Shown here: one piece after another, positions 35,911 to 44,766 of the stretch
How the letters are laid out: the number at the start of each line of letters is the position of its first letter
Numbering within the stretch: position 1 is the first letter of the stretch
NCBI GenBank assembly: GCA_965214285.1
Contig: OZ243946.1
Coordinates: forward strand, 2,666,001-2,730,000
Direction: 5' to 3'
DNA from: G963422745 sp965214285
GTDB lineage: Bacteria > Actinomycetota > Acidimicrobiia > Acidimicrobiales > Aldehydirespiratoraceae
DNA: 64,000 nucleotides
Translations under genes and position numbers: made by a program
Notes under the pieces: generated by a model
Told to the model about the DNA's origin: nothing
Seen by the model: the letters and a program-made list of their open reading frames with translations, nothing else
Databases searched by the model: none

Positions 35911-37158
35911 TCAGCTGAGCGCCTCGGCGATCAAGCCGGCGTTGGTGCGCATGAAGCCGAGGTAGGTGTCGGCCCCGCTGCCCGGCTCGCCCAGGGTGCC
36001 CGTGAACAGGGTCACCACCTCCACGTCGCCCACCCTGCGGGCCAGGGCCTCGGCGTCACGGGCGGAGTGCTGGCTCTCGGCGAAGATGGCCCCGACGCCG
36101 TGCTCCTCGATCGTCTGGGCGAGCGCTTCGAGCTGGGCGGGATTGGTCTCGGCCAGGCCCGAGGGCGAGGGGATGACCGTGCCGACCACCTCGAAGCCGT
36201 AGCGCTGGGCGAAGTAGCCCATGGCATCGTGGTTGGTCACCAGCAGCCGGTTCTCGGGGGGCACCCCGGCTGACAAGGCGGCGATCTCCGAGTCCAGTTC
36301 GGCGAGCTCGTCCTGGTAGTCGGCCACACAGCGGTCGATCGCGGCCGAGTCCGCGCCGGCGTGAGTCACGAGCTGCTCTCCGATCTCGGCCAGCACGCCC
36401 GACACCCGGGTCGGATCGAACCAGACGTGGGGGTCGGCGCCGGAGTGGTCGTGGCCCTCATGGTCGTCGTGGCCTTCCTCGTCTTCGTCATGATCGTCAT
36501 GGCCCTCATCGACGTGGCCCTCATGGCCGTCGTGGCCCTCATCGCCGTGATCGTGACCCTCGTCGTCATGGGCCTCATCGTGATCGGCGTCGTGATCCTC
36601 GTCGTGATCGTGACCCTCCTCCTCGTGGTCGTCGTGGCCCTCCTCTTCGTGGTCATGACCCTCGTCCTCGTGGTCGTCGTGATCCTCGTCGTGATCGTGA
36701 CCCTCCTCCTCGTGGTCGTCGGCATGGGCCTCGTCGTGGTGGTCGGCGTCGCGATCTTCGTCGTGATCGTGCGTCTCGTCGCCGGAGCTGTAGTCGATGG
36801 TCGACACGTGATCGCCGATGCGGAACACGGGCGTGCCCGCATCGGAGACGGCGCCGAGGGTGTCCTCCAGCAGCTCCTCGAGCAGCAGCCCGTTGGCGAA
36901 CACGACGGCTGCGTCGTCCATCAGGGCGCGATCCGCCAGCGACGGCTCGAAGCGGTGCGGGTCCGCGCCGGCAGGCACCAGCGTGCGGACGTCGATGTCG
37001 CCGTCGCAGGCCACGTTGGCCAGCACGTCGGCCCAGATGCTTGTGGTCGCCACCACGACCGGCGTGCCGTCCGCCGCCGCATCCTCGTCGTCGCCGCCGC
37101 AGCCCGCGGCGAGCAGCGCCATGACCCCGATTGCACCGATGGCCCTCCGCAGCCTCAT
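35911..37158 (-). CDS. znuA: Zinc-binding lipoprotein of ABC uptake system, His-rich
   Basis: A 415-residue cluster A-I substrate-binding lipoprotein. The signal peptide ends with lipobox LAAGC. Domain strands include VVATTSIWADVLANV, VPAGADPHRFEPS (metal His), a second site DPHVWFDP, TNHDAMGYFAQRYGFEVVG, and FAESQHSARDAE. Between the first and second metal sites, about residues 127-238, lies a very long stretch of His, Asp and Glu (HDHDEDHDD-type repeats), far longer than the His loop of typical ZnuA. Such loops bind several zinc ions. The start is ATG at 37158 with GGAGG 8 bases upstream; an upstream in-frame ATG lies beyond the likely promoter. Confidence 0.9.
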   Translation of the reverse strand: MRLRRAIGAIGVMALLAAGCGGDDEDAAADGTPVVVATTSIWADVLANVACDGDIDVRTLVPAGADPHRFEPSLADRALMDDAAVVFANGLLLEELLEDTLGAVSDAGTPVFRIGDHVSTIDYSSGDETHDHDEDRDADHHDEAHADDHEEEGHDHDEDHDDHEDEGHDHEEEGHDDHEEEGHDHDEDHDADHDEAHDDEGHDHGDEGHDGHEGHVDEGHDDHDEDEEGHDDHEGHDHSGADPHVWFDPTRVSGVLAEIGEQLVTHAGADSAAIDRCVADYQDELAELDSEIAALSAGVPPENRLLVTNHDAMGYFAQRYGFEVVGTVIPSPSGLAETNPAQLEALAQTIEEHGVGAIFAESQHSARDAEALARRVGDVEVVTLFTGTLGEPGSGADTYLGFMRTNAGLIAEALS

Positions 37159-37212
37159 GGTCGTTTCCTCCGTGTGATGGTTTCCCGGTAGGGTGAGAAT
37201 AGGACTCGTCCC

Positions 37213-37237
37213 CACTATAGTGAGAATCATTCTCACT
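37213..37237. promoter_or_regulatory. Bidirectional promoter with Fur-family (Zur) box
   Basis: CACTATAGTG (37213-37222) gives a TATAGT -10 hexamer on both strands, serving znuA to the left and the ATPase gene to the right. Overlapping it is AGTGAGAATCATTCTCACT (37219-37237), a palindrome perfect apart from its central base, with the 7-1-7 pattern of Fur/Zur operators (core TGAGAAT-C-ATTCTCA). An extra half-site TGAGAAT is at 37194-37200. A Fur-family gene lies at 38153, so zinc-responsive repression of both directions is likely. Confidence 0.7.
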
Positions 37238-37274
37238 CACTACTCGGGATTCGCTTTCCCGAGCCGCAGGCCCC

Positions 37275-38152
<878 letters not shown>

Positions 38153-38156
<4 letters not shown>

Positions 38157-38626
38157 CGCCCGCTCCCTCGCCGCCGGAGATCCCCGAGGGCTCAGAGGAC
38201 CTGCACGAAGAGATCGCCCGGCGCCTGGCCTTCAACCAGCAGCTCTACACCAGCGGAAGGCGTCGCATCGTCACGGTGCTGGCCGAGGCGGCCCGGCCGC
38301 TCACCATCCCCGAGATCACCGAGATCACCCCCGACATCGCCAAGAGCTCCGCATACCGCAACCTCGACGTGCTGGAGCGCTGCGGCGCCGTCCGCCGCCT
38401 GGTACACGGCGCCGATCACACCCATTTCGAGCTGGCCGAGTCGCTGCTGGGACATCACCACCATCTGATCTGCGAGCAGTGCGCGACCATCGTCGACGTG
38501 AGCCTCGACGACGAGTTGGAGCGCCTGGTCGACGAGCGCCTCAGCGAAGCGGCCCGGGCCGCGGGCTTCGAGCCGCTGCACCACAACCTCGACCTCCACG
38601 GCCTCTGCACCGACTGCCGGGCGTAA
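38153..38626 (+). CDS. zur: Fur-family metalloregulator, probably Zur
   Basis: A 157-residue Fur/Zur-type repressor. The N-terminal winged helix contains the recognition region ITPDIAKSSAYRNLDVLERCG. The dimer domain has HFEL and HHHHLICEQC, with structural zinc cysteines C107/C110 and C152/C155 (LCTDC). Being in an operon with a zinc-type ATPase, downstream of a Fur-family box, argues for zinc rather than iron sensing. The start is ATG at 38153, overlapping the ATPase stop. It is followed within two bases by a strong hairpin, so it ends the transcript. Confidence 0.85.
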
Positions 38627-38627
38627 C

Positions 38628-38662
38628 CGCTGCCGGCTGACGGCGGTCGGTCGCCGGCAGCG
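38628..38662 (+). terminator. Strong hairpin after zur
   Basis: CGCTGCCGGC (38628-38637) and GCCGGCAGCG (38653-38662) pair perfectly over 10 bp with a 15-base loop, two bases after the TAA of zur. There is no clear T-run, which is common for terminators in high-GC actinobacteria. Confidence 0.55.
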
Positions 38663-38955
38663 CTCGGGCCTGCTCCTTCCTCTGCTTGATATCCGCACGG
38701 CTGGACGCCCCTTTCCGCACACCGGACGCCGACTCCCGGCACGTCTGACCCACGGCGGGCGGGTGGTCGCCGGCGCTGCAGGCGTCTGCCTTGCAGCCGG
38801 ACAGCAGCCGAAGTCCTGTCTGCCGTGGGGATCTAAGCGCCGTGGCCTCGAAGGGGCCATCGGCATCAACGGAGACCACGACGCACGCCGCGGCTCGCCT
38901 CCGCAGTGCTCGGTCGGGGCAATAGCAGCGGCAGGGCCGGCAGTAGCCTGCGGTC
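38663..38955 (+). other. Intergenic region before the cox rightward block, with a leaderless -10 box
   Basis: About 290 bases without a supported gene. At its right end TAGCCT (38944-38949) lies exactly at -12 to -7 of the GTG start at 38956, the same leaderless layout seen at other genes here. No clear -35 and no Shine-Dalgarno sequence are present. I see no RNA gene in the rest. Confidence 0.4.
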
Positions 38956-39936
38956 GTGTACGGCATAGCGGTGAGCGTGGCGGCCTGTCTGCGGGGCGGG
39001 ACCCGGGTCGACGTGGCCTGGAACCTCGATCCGTCCCTGACGCCCGGATTCGACGCCGGCGACGCAGCGGGCGTCACCCCGGGCGGCGGCAAGCTCGGCG
39101 GGCTGCTGGGCGGCGCACTCGACAGCCGGCTCATCGAGCTGGCCGCAGCCCGGCCCAGCAGCGGACAGGTCGTCGAGGTCGTCCTCAGCGAGATCGAGGC
39201 CCGCCAGGCCGGGGTCGAGCCGGGCACCGTCCTGCGCATCATGACCGCACCGGCCGACACGCTGCCTGCCGAGCTGTGGCAGCACCTCGTGGAGCGGGAT
39301 CCCGTAGCGGTCACAGCCGAGCTCGACGCCCCGGCAGGCCTGGACAGTCCGGCCCGCAGTGCTGCGGGCGATCAGGCCGAAGATGCCGCAAGCAATGCGC
39401 CCAAGGCCGCTGGCAGCGCCAGGGTCGTCTCGTTCAGCATGGCCGTCGCGCCCGCAGGCGAGGCCGGCGTGGTCTTCGACCGCAGCACGGTGACCACGAC
39501 CTGGCAGCCGCGGCCGACCCTGGTGGTGATGGGCGCAGGCCCCATGGCCGAGGCGCTGGCCTCCGGCGGCGAGCTGGTGGGCTGGAAGGTGGTGCAGAGC
39601 CCCGGCCCGGATGCCGTGATCGGGCTCGCCGAGACGCTGTCGGCCATCGACGGCGCCGTCGTGGTCGGCCACGACATCGAGGGCACCGGCCGGGTGCTGC
39701 AGGCCGCGCTGGCCTCTCGCGCCGGCTACATCGGATCGGTCGGCCCGCAGCGGTTGCAACAAGCCCGAAGCCGCTGGCTCGCCTACCGCGGGATCAGCGA
39801 AACCGAGCGCATCAGCGCGCCGGCCGGCCTCGACATCGGCGCCCGGGCACCCGGCGAGGTGGCGATCGCCGTGATCGCGGAGATGATCGCCCGGCAGAAG
39901 GCGAGCGAGGCCGGTCGGCTAGCATCGAGTCGATGA
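38956..39936 (+). CDS. XdhC/CoxI-family molybdenum-enzyme accessory protein
   Basis: A 326-residue protein of the XdhC/CoxI family, whose members help insert or sulfurate the molybdenum cofactor of xanthine-dehydrogenase-type enzymes. The N-terminal half keeps only a diverged form of the XdhC domain (GGKLGGLLGGALDSRL). The C-terminal half is the Rossmann-like XdhC_C domain (LVVMGAGPMAEALASGG, AGYIGSVGPQRLQQAR, APAGLDIGARAPGEVAIAVIAEM). It starts with GTG at 38956, with no Shine-Dalgarno sequence but a -10 box at the leaderless distance. It opens a rightward operon with coxD and coxE and is expected to serve the CO dehydrogenase encoded at 47.8-51.7 kb. Confidence 0.75.
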   Translation: MYGIAVSVAACLRGGTRVDVAWNLDPSLTPGFDAGDAAGVTPGGGKLGGLLGGALDSRLIELAAARPSSGQVVEVVLSEIEARQAGVEPGTVLRIMTAPADTLPAELWQHLVERDPVAVTAELDAPAGLDSPARSAAGDQAEDAASNAPKAAGSARVVSFSMAVAPAGEAGVVFDRSTVTTTWQPRPTLVVMGAGPMAEALASGGELVGWKVVQSPGPDAVIGLAETLSAIDGAVVVGHDIEGTGRVLQAALASRAGYIGSVGPQRLQQARSRWLAYRGISETERISAPAGLDIGARAPGEVAIAVIAEMIARQKASEAGRLASSR

Positions 39937-40286
39937 CCGCCAACGCTCCTGAGGCTTCCCCGGCACTTGGTCTGCCGGCCAGGCCGAAGGGCGACACCGC
40001 GGACGAGAACGAAGCCGGGGCCGCAGTCGACGTCGCGAACGATGTCGTGAGCGACGTGTGGGGCAACGCCGGCGAGGCGGGCGTCGACGACGACAGCAGC
40101 CCCACCAAGGTCTGCCGCAACGCCCGCCAGTTCGGCTTCGAGGGCATCGCCGGCGACGAGGACTCGGGCGACCTGCCCGCGGCCTGGCGGAGTCTGCTGG
40201 AGCGCGAGGGCAAGGCGTCGCCCGACGGCGAGTCGCTGGGGCATCTGGTGCTGGGCGGCGCCGCTCAGCCGGACAGCCCGGACTGA
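39933..40286 (+). CDS. Small hypothetical protein between coxI-like and coxD
   Basis: A 117-residue acidic protein I do not recognise. The first 50 residues are low-complexity Ala/Asp/Glu. The second half (TKVCRNARQFGFEGIAGDED, then LPAAWRSLLEREG) looks more structured, with one Cys. Its ATG overlaps the preceding stop (ATGA, 39933-39936) and it ends 46 bases before coxD, which supports it as a real operon member. Function unknown. Confidence 0.5.
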   Translation: MTANAPEASPALGLPARPKGDTADENEAGAAVDVANDVVSDVWGNAGEAGVDDDSSPTKVCRNARQFGFEGIAGDEDSGDLPAAWRSLLEREGKASPDGESLGHLVLGGAAQPDSPD

Positions 40287-40332
40287 TCGTCTCCGGCGAG
40301 CGACCGAGCCCGAGCTTCCAGGCCCTGATCCG

Positions 40333-41220
40333 GTGAGCGAGCCAGACCACAGCATCCCCGGCAGCGTCGCCGAGCTGCGCGAGCGGCTTCACGGCGTCGG
40401 TTACCTGGCCGACCGCGGCCTGGCGACGGCTGCGTTCATCGGCCTCAGGCTGCAGCGCCCGATCCTGCTGGAGGGCGAGGTCGGCGTCGGCAAGACCGAG
40501 CTGGCCAAGTGCCTGGCCGCCATCTGCGGGCGGCGCCTGATCCGCCTGCAGTGCTACGAGGGGATCGACACCGCCCAGGCGCTGTACGAATGGGACTACG
40601 CCCGCCAGATGCTGCACGTGCGGGCCTTGTCGGCGCACGACCTCGCCGACGACCGCACCGTCAGCAGCCTGTACGGGCCCGAGTTCCTGCTGGAGCGACC
40701 GCTGCTGGAGGCGATCCGCTCCGGCGGCGAGACGGTGCTGCTGATCGACGAGATCGACCGGGCCGACGACGAGTTCGAGGCGTTCCTGCTGGAGCTGCTA
40801 TCGGACTTCCAGATCACGATCCCCGAGATCGGCACCGTCGCAGCCGACGAGCGGCCCATCGTGGTGCTCACCTCGAACCGCACCCGTGAGCTGCACGACG
40901 CCCTGAAGCGCCGCTGCCTGTACCACTGGATCGGCTACCCCGACATCGACGCCGAGGTCGAGATCGTGAGGATGCGGGTGCCCGAGGCCGCCGAGGCGCT
41001 GGTCCGCCAGGTGGTCGGCGCGGTGCAGCGGCTGCGCGGCCTCGACCTCGCCAAGCCGCCGGGGGTGGCCGAGACGCTCGACTGGGTTTCCGCGCTGGGC
41101 GTGATCGAGGGCGCCGCGCTCGACGCGGCCACCGCGGCGGTCACCCTGGGCGCGGTGGTCAAGGACCGCGACGACCTCGAGACCGCCGAGGCGCACCTGG
41201 ACCGTCTGGTCGATGCCTGA
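40333..41220 (+). CDS. coxD: CoxD-type MoxR AAA ATPase
   Basis: A 295-residue AAA+ ATPase. Walker A is GEVGVGKTE (48-56), Walker B is LLIDEIDRADDEFEAFLLELLSD in the region 135-157 (DEID), sensor-1 is VVLTSNRTRELHDALKRRC. This matches CoxD, the chaperone-like ATPase that, in Oligotropha, is needed to assemble the copper-sulfur part of the CO dehydrogenase active site. It starts with GTG at 40333. It overlaps coxE by 8 bases, and AAA-plus-VWA pairs of this kind act together. Confidence 0.85.
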   Translation: MSEPDHSIPGSVAELRERLHGVGYLADRGLATAAFIGLRLQRPILLEGEVGVGKTELAKCLAAICGRRLIRLQCYEGIDTAQALYEWDYARQMLHVRALSAHDLADDRTVSSLYGPEFLLERPLLEAIRSGGETVLLIDEIDRADDEFEAFLLELLSDFQITIPEIGTVAADERPIVVLTSNRTRELHDALKRRCLYHWIGYPDIDAEVEIVRMRVPEAAEALVRQVVGAVQRLRGLDLAKPPGVAETLDWVSALGVIEGAALDAATAAVTLGAVVKDRDDLETAEAHLDRLVDA

Positions 41221-42640
41221 GGCCGGGCGCGGGACCGGGCTGCAAGCCGCACCCGAGACAGGGGCCGGGGCCGACGCCGAGCCGGGCGGGGCGCCCCGGC
41301 AGCCCGTGCCCGAGACCAGGGCCGAACACGGGGCCGACGCCGAGACACGGACATCTGCCGAGGACGGAGCCGACGAGGAAGGCGGGACCGAGCCCGAAGA
41401 CAGGATCGAGGCTGAGGACGGGATCGAGGACGGCGGGATCCTGGCGCGGCTGACCGGCTTCGGCCATGCGCTGCGCGATCACGGCCTGCCGGTCGGCAGC
41501 GACGACGTGACCGTGTTCTGCGAAGGGCTGGCCGAGCTGTCCGTGGGCGACCCGATCGACCTGTACCACAGCGGGCGCTGCACGCTGGTCCACCGTCGCG
41601 AGCACCTTCCGGTCTACGACGAGGTTTTCCGGCGCTGGTTCCTCGACATCGCCGCGGACCCCGTGCAGCCCCAGAGCCGGGACGAGCCGGAGCCGACCGG
41701 CGCGGGCGGCACGCTGGACGTGCCCGACAGCGAGCCCGGCGACCAGCCCGACGACGAAGAGCCGATAGTGCTGGGGCTTCAGGCGTCGCCGCAGCGGATC
41801 GAGCGGCACAAGCGCTTCGAGGCCTGCAGCGCCGCCGAGCTGGCCGCCCTGCGGCGCATCATCGCCCGCATCCGCCTGGAGCCGCCGCTCAGGCGCACCC
41901 GCCGGCGCTGCCCGAACCCGGCCGGTCCTCGGCTCGACATCCGCCGCATGACCCGTGAGGCCATGCGCCTGGGCGAGACCTCGCCGAGCCTGCACCGCCT
42001 GGCCCGCAAGCACCGCGCCCGGCCGGTCGTGCTGATCCTCGACGTGTCGGGCTCGATGGCGGACCATTCGCGCAACCTCCTGCAGTTCGCCTATTCGATG
42101 CGCCGCGCCGCCCAGAAGGTGGAGGTCTTCTGTTTCGGGACCCGCCTGACCCGCATCACCGCGGCGCTCGACCGGCGCAACCCCGACGACGCCATGCGGC
42201 TCGCCGCGGCCAGGGTCCTGGACTTCGACGGCGGCACCCGCATCGGCGAGTCGCTGGATGCCTTCGTGCGCAACTGGGGCCGGCGCGGGCTCAGCCGAGG
42301 CGCAACGGTGGTCGTCTGCTCCGACGGGCTCGACCGAGGAGACCCGGCGCTGCTGGCCGAGGCGACGGAGCGCCTCAGCAGGCTCTGTCACCGGATCGTC
42401 TGGGTCAACCCGCTGGCCCGCGGTGCTGGTGCGGACAGCGCCGGTCGCTCCCGTGCCGCAGTGGGCGCCGCTTGGCCCGGCGTGGGCGGACCGTTCGCTG
42501 AAGCCGGTCGCTCCTCGTCGGCTGTCGGCCCCGACACTGTCGGCATGAAGGCGGCCGGGCCGTGGATCGACGCCGTGGAGCCGTGCGGGAATCTGGCCGA
42601 CCTCGAGGCCCTGGCCGCCAAGCTCCCGGCGCTGGGCTGA
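41213..42640 (+). CDS. coxE: CoxE-type von Willebrand factor A protein
   Basis: A 475-residue protein. An acidic, repeat-rich N-terminal tail of about 75 residues precedes the family's helical region (LTGFGHALRDHGLPVGSDDV). The VWA domain begins near 270 with the metal-site motif DVSGS (D277) and continues with FCFGTRLTRIT, DGGTRIGESL and VVCSDGLDRGD. CoxE works with CoxD in maturation of CO dehydrogenase. About 60 Ala/Gly/Arg-rich residues are inserted before the final helix (LADLEALAAKLPALG). It overlaps coxD by 8 bases, and its TGA overlaps the next ATG. Confidence 0.85.
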   Translation: MPEAGRGTGLQAAPETGAGADAEPGGAPRQPVPETRAEHGADAETRTSAEDGADEEGGTEPEDRIEAEDGIEDGGILARLTGFGHALRDHGLPVGSDDVTVFCEGLAELSVGDPIDLYHSGRCTLVHRREHLPVYDEVFRRWFLDIAADPVQPQSRDEPEPTGAGGTLDVPDSEPGDQPDDEEPIVLGLQASPQRIERHKRFEACSAAELAALRRIIARIRLEPPLRRTRRRCPNPAGPRLDIRRMTREAMRLGETSPSLHRLARKHRARPVVLILDVSGSMADHSRNLLQFAYSMRRAAQKVEVFCFGTRLTRITAALDRRNPDDAMRLAAARVLDFDGGTRIGESLDAFVRNWGRRGLSRGATVVVCSDGLDRGDPALLAEATERLSRLCHRIVWVNPLARGAGADSAGRSRAAVGAAWPGVGGPFAEAGRSSSAVGPDTVGMKAAGPWIDAVEPCGNLADLEALAAKLPALG

Positions 42641-42924
42641 TGGCGCGCTGGAGCGTCTCGGTGACCGCCGAAGGCGACCGTGTGGTCGAGCTCGACGAGG
42701 TGGTGGCGCTCGCCGATGCCGTGGCCACGCTCGAAGGGATCGCCTCGGGCGCGGGCGCCATGGCATACGGCGCGCAGATCGTGGTGGAGGCCGACACCGC
42801 GGAGGAAGCCGTCGAGGCGGCGGTCGAGGCTTTCGCCGCGGCGGCGTACACGGCGGGGCTGCCGTCGTGGCCGGTCACCCGTGCCGAGGTGATCGGCGAG
42901 GACGAGTTCGGCTTCGACGCATGA
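42640..42924 (+). CDS. Small alpha/beta protein in the cox block
   Basis: A 94-residue acidic protein, not recognised. It reads ARWSVSVTAEGDRVVELDEV, then two Ala/Glu-rich helices and a strand, suggesting a small ferredoxin-like alpha/beta fold. It starts at ATG 42640, sharing bases with the coxE stop (TGATG). Its 3' end, encoding GEDEFGFDA, is duplicated 74 bases downstream. Its position suggests a role in CO dehydrogenase maturation, but nothing in the sequence proves it. Confidence 0.6.
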   Translation: MARWSVSVTAEGDRVVELDEVVALADAVATLEGIASGAGAMAYGAQIVVEADTAEEAVEAAVEAFAAAAYTAGLPSWPVTRAEVIGEDEFGFDA

Positions 42925-42998
42925 CCCGCCGCCAGCGCAACAGACGAGCACGCAGCCCGCTTGGCGTCGGCGAGGACGAGTCCGGGTTCGACGCATGA
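42893..42998 (+). repeat. 32-bp direct repeat, 74 bases apart
   Basis: Copy 1 at 42893-42924 and copy 2 at 42967-42998 match at 30 of 32 positions, both ending GACGCATGA. Copy 1 contains the stop of the 94-residue gene; copy 2 contains the start of the next gene. Confidence 0.9.
42921..42998 (+). CDS. 25-residue mini-ORF bridging two genes
   Basis: The frame ATG (42921) to TGA (42996-42998) encodes 25 residues, beginning with an Arg-rich MTRRQRNRRARS and ending GEDESGFDA, a copy of the end of the previous protein. It overlaps the upstream stop and the downstream start by ATGA at both ends, so ribosomes could pass through by coupling. It probably arose by duplication and may have no function beyond coupling. 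Confidence 0.3.
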   Translation: MTRRQRNRRARSPLGVGEDESGFDA

Positions 42999-43495
42999 TC
43001 CGGCTGGGGTCGCTGGCCGGCTATCCCTTCGAGGGACCGCGCCTGCTGGCCGGCTGGACGCCGCCTGCGGCCCCGGCGGTGTACGCGATCCTGTATCGGG
43101 CCGATCCCGAGGGCCGCCCGCACGACTACGCGGTGCTCGACGTGGACCACGCGGACGACCTGAGCCGCTGCGGCCTGCCGCTGGGCCATCCTCGGGCCAA
43201 CTGCTGGGAGCAGCGGGCGGGCAACCGCTGGGGCCTGCACGTCTGCACCTATGAGGTGCCCGGCGGGCTTGCCTCGCATCGCGAGCAGATCGCCAGGGAG
43301 CTGATCGCGATCTACCGGCCGGGCTGTGCGCCCGAGCAGTACGACCAGGCCTGGCAGGACGAATGGATCGGCAGCTACCGGGCGCCGACCGCGGCGCCGC
43401 TCACCACCCAGCGAGACGCCGGCCGCCTGTACCGAGCCGACCAGCCGGACTCAGCCGACCCCGCCACCGACGACAGAGCCGACCAGCCAGACTGA
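42995..43495 (+). CDS. Hypothetical protein, possibly GIY-YIG-like fold
   Basis: A 166-residue protein. The start of the core (PAVYAILYRAD, then YAVLDVDHADDLSRCG) faintly resembles the two-strand opening of GIY-YIG-type domains, but the diagnostic motifs are not intact, so this is only a hint. CWEQRAGNRWGLHVCTYEVPGG-like aromatic and Cys residues follow, with a helix containing REQIARELIAIYRP. The last 45 residues are low complexity. The ATG at 42995 overlaps the mini-ORF stop. It closes the rightward cox block; function unknown. Confidence 0.6.
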   Translation: MIRLGSLAGYPFEGPRLLAGWTPPAAPAVYAILYRADPEGRPHDYAVLDVDHADDLSRCGLPLGHPRANCWEQRAGNRWGLHVCTYEVPGGLASHREQIARELIAIYRPGCAPEQYDQAWQDEWIGSYRAPTAAPLTTQRDAGRLYRADQPDSADPATDDRADQPD

Positions 43496-43566
43496 GCCAC
43501 CCAGCCTGAGCCGGCCACGACAGCCTGCGTCGGGCGAGGGGCCGTCTCGACTGGCGTCCGCGAGCG

Positions 43567-43595
43567 TTGCGGTCGCCGCGGGGCAGGCCTACCGT
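43567..43595 (+). promoter_or_regulatory. Promoter of the PIN toxin-antitoxin pair
   Basis: TTGCGG (43567-43572) and TACCGT (43590-43595) are 17 bases apart. AAGGAG (43607-43612) lies 5 bases before the ATG at 43618. Confidence 0.45.
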
Positions 43596-43617
43596 GAGAC
43601 CGAGGAAAGGAGAGGCC

Positions 43618-44121
43618 ATGGATGACACATCTGAAGAAGAGCCACCGCGAAAGTCCTGGACGACGCTGCCGCCCCCCGAGCCGCCGCATGAGCTGCTCGC
43701 TGTGCTGGCCAAGGGCGAGCCGGTGATCATCGTCGACTCCGACGGGACGAAGCTGGAGCTGCCGGCCGAGGTCGCCGCGACGCTGCGCGACACGGTCACG
43801 GCGATGGCACACGACAAGGCCGTGACCGTCGTGCCGTGGGGGCAAAGCCTCGACGCCCGAGAGGCCGCTGACTTTCTCGACTACCCGCACGCCACGGTTC
43901 TGGAACTGCTCGACGAGGGCGAGATTCCCTACAAGGAGGTCGAACCTCCCGACAGGGGGTTGAGAGGCCCCCACCGCATCATGCTCGCTGACCTGCTCGA
44001 CTACCAGAAGCGCCAGGCAGTGCGGCGTCGTGAGTGTCTCATCGACATAGTGAGAATCGCCGAGGCCGAGGAACACGACCTCTACGAGATCACGGCTCGC
44101 GACCCTGGCCCTTTGCGCTGA
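43618..44121 (+). CDS. Antitoxin with excisionase-type helix-turn-helix
   Basis: A 167-residue protein directly upstream of a PIN-domain toxin. The middle contains an excisionase/MerR-like DNA-binding segment (SLDAREAADFLDYPHATVLELLDEGEIPYKEV), preceded by a LAVLAKGEPVIIVDSDGTKLEL strand region like that of antitoxins and followed by a helix (LADLLDYQKRQAVRR) likely to contact the toxin. The start is ATG at 43618 behind AAGGAG; an upstream in-frame start lies within the promoter. Three bases separate it from the toxin. Confidence 0.7.
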   Translation: MDDTSEEEPPRKSWTTLPPPEPPHELLAVLAKGEPVIIVDSDGTKLELPAEVAATLRDTVTAMAHDKAVTVVPWGQSLDAREAADFLDYPHATVLELLDEGEIPYKEVEPPDRGLRGPHRIMLADLLDYQKRQAVRRRECLIDIVRIAEAEEHDLYEITARDPGPLR

Positions 44122-44124
44122 ACC

Positions 44125-44766
44125 ATGACCGTGCCAGCCACCCGGCGCAAGCGTAGGATCGTTCTTGATACGTGTGTTCTGTACCCACTGTTACTGCGTG
44201 ATTCCCTTCTTCGCTTAGCCGAACGCGGCCTGTACGATGTCCGCTGGTCAGAGGACACGTTTGTCGAACTCGACCGCAATCTCGCCCGCAAGGCAGGGAT
44301 GTCACGGCGCTCCGTTGACTACACGCTCGGACGGATACAAAGTTCGTTCGAGAAAGCGGTCGTGAGCGACTACGGCCACCGGATTCCCGAGATGACCTGT
44401 CATCCCAAGGACCGCCACGTACTCGCCGCGGCGGCCGTGAGCGGCGCCTCCGCCATCGTGACGTTCAACACCCGAGACTTCCCAGCCGAAAGCACCGACC
44501 CGCACAGCGTCACCGTGCTGCATCCCGATGCATTTCTGCTGGAGTTGCTCAATGAGTCGCCCGCTGATGTCATCGACGAACTGGAGCGCCAAGCAGCTGC
44601 ATACCAGCGCGACCCAAAGACCCTCCCGAGACTGCTCGAAGCGCTCGCCGGCCAGGTGCCCCGATTTGTCGAGGCGGTACGCCGCCGCAGGCGAACCGAA
44701 ACCCGCACCATCCAATACCGGACAAGCGAGCCGAAGATCGAGGTGCGTGTCGGCGACGCAGCCTAG
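44125..44766 (+). CDS. PIN-domain ribonuclease toxin (VapC-like)
   Basis: A 213-residue protein with a PIN nuclease domain in the first 130 residues. Acidic residues expected at the active site are D15 (VLDTCVLYP), E43/E48 (SEDTFVELDRN), D96 (PKDRHVLAAA) and D118 (TFNTRDFP). PIN toxins cleave RNA. The C-terminal 80 residues are helical and basic, which is typical of the longer PIN_3-type toxins. It follows its antitoxin by 3 bases and overlaps the convergent membrane-protein gene by 4 bases. The pair sits at the junction of the two cox blocks. Confidence 0.8.
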   Translation: MTVPATRRKRRIVLDTCVLYPLLLRDSLLRLAERGLYDVRWSEDTFVELDRNLARKAGMSRRSVDYTLGRIQSSFEKAVVSDYGHRIPEMTCHPKDRHVLAAAAVSGASAIVTFNTRDFPAESTDPHSVTVLHPDAFLLELLNESPADVIDELERQAAAYQRDPKTLPRLLEALAGQVPRFVEAVRRRRRTETRTIQYRTSEPKIEVRVGDAA

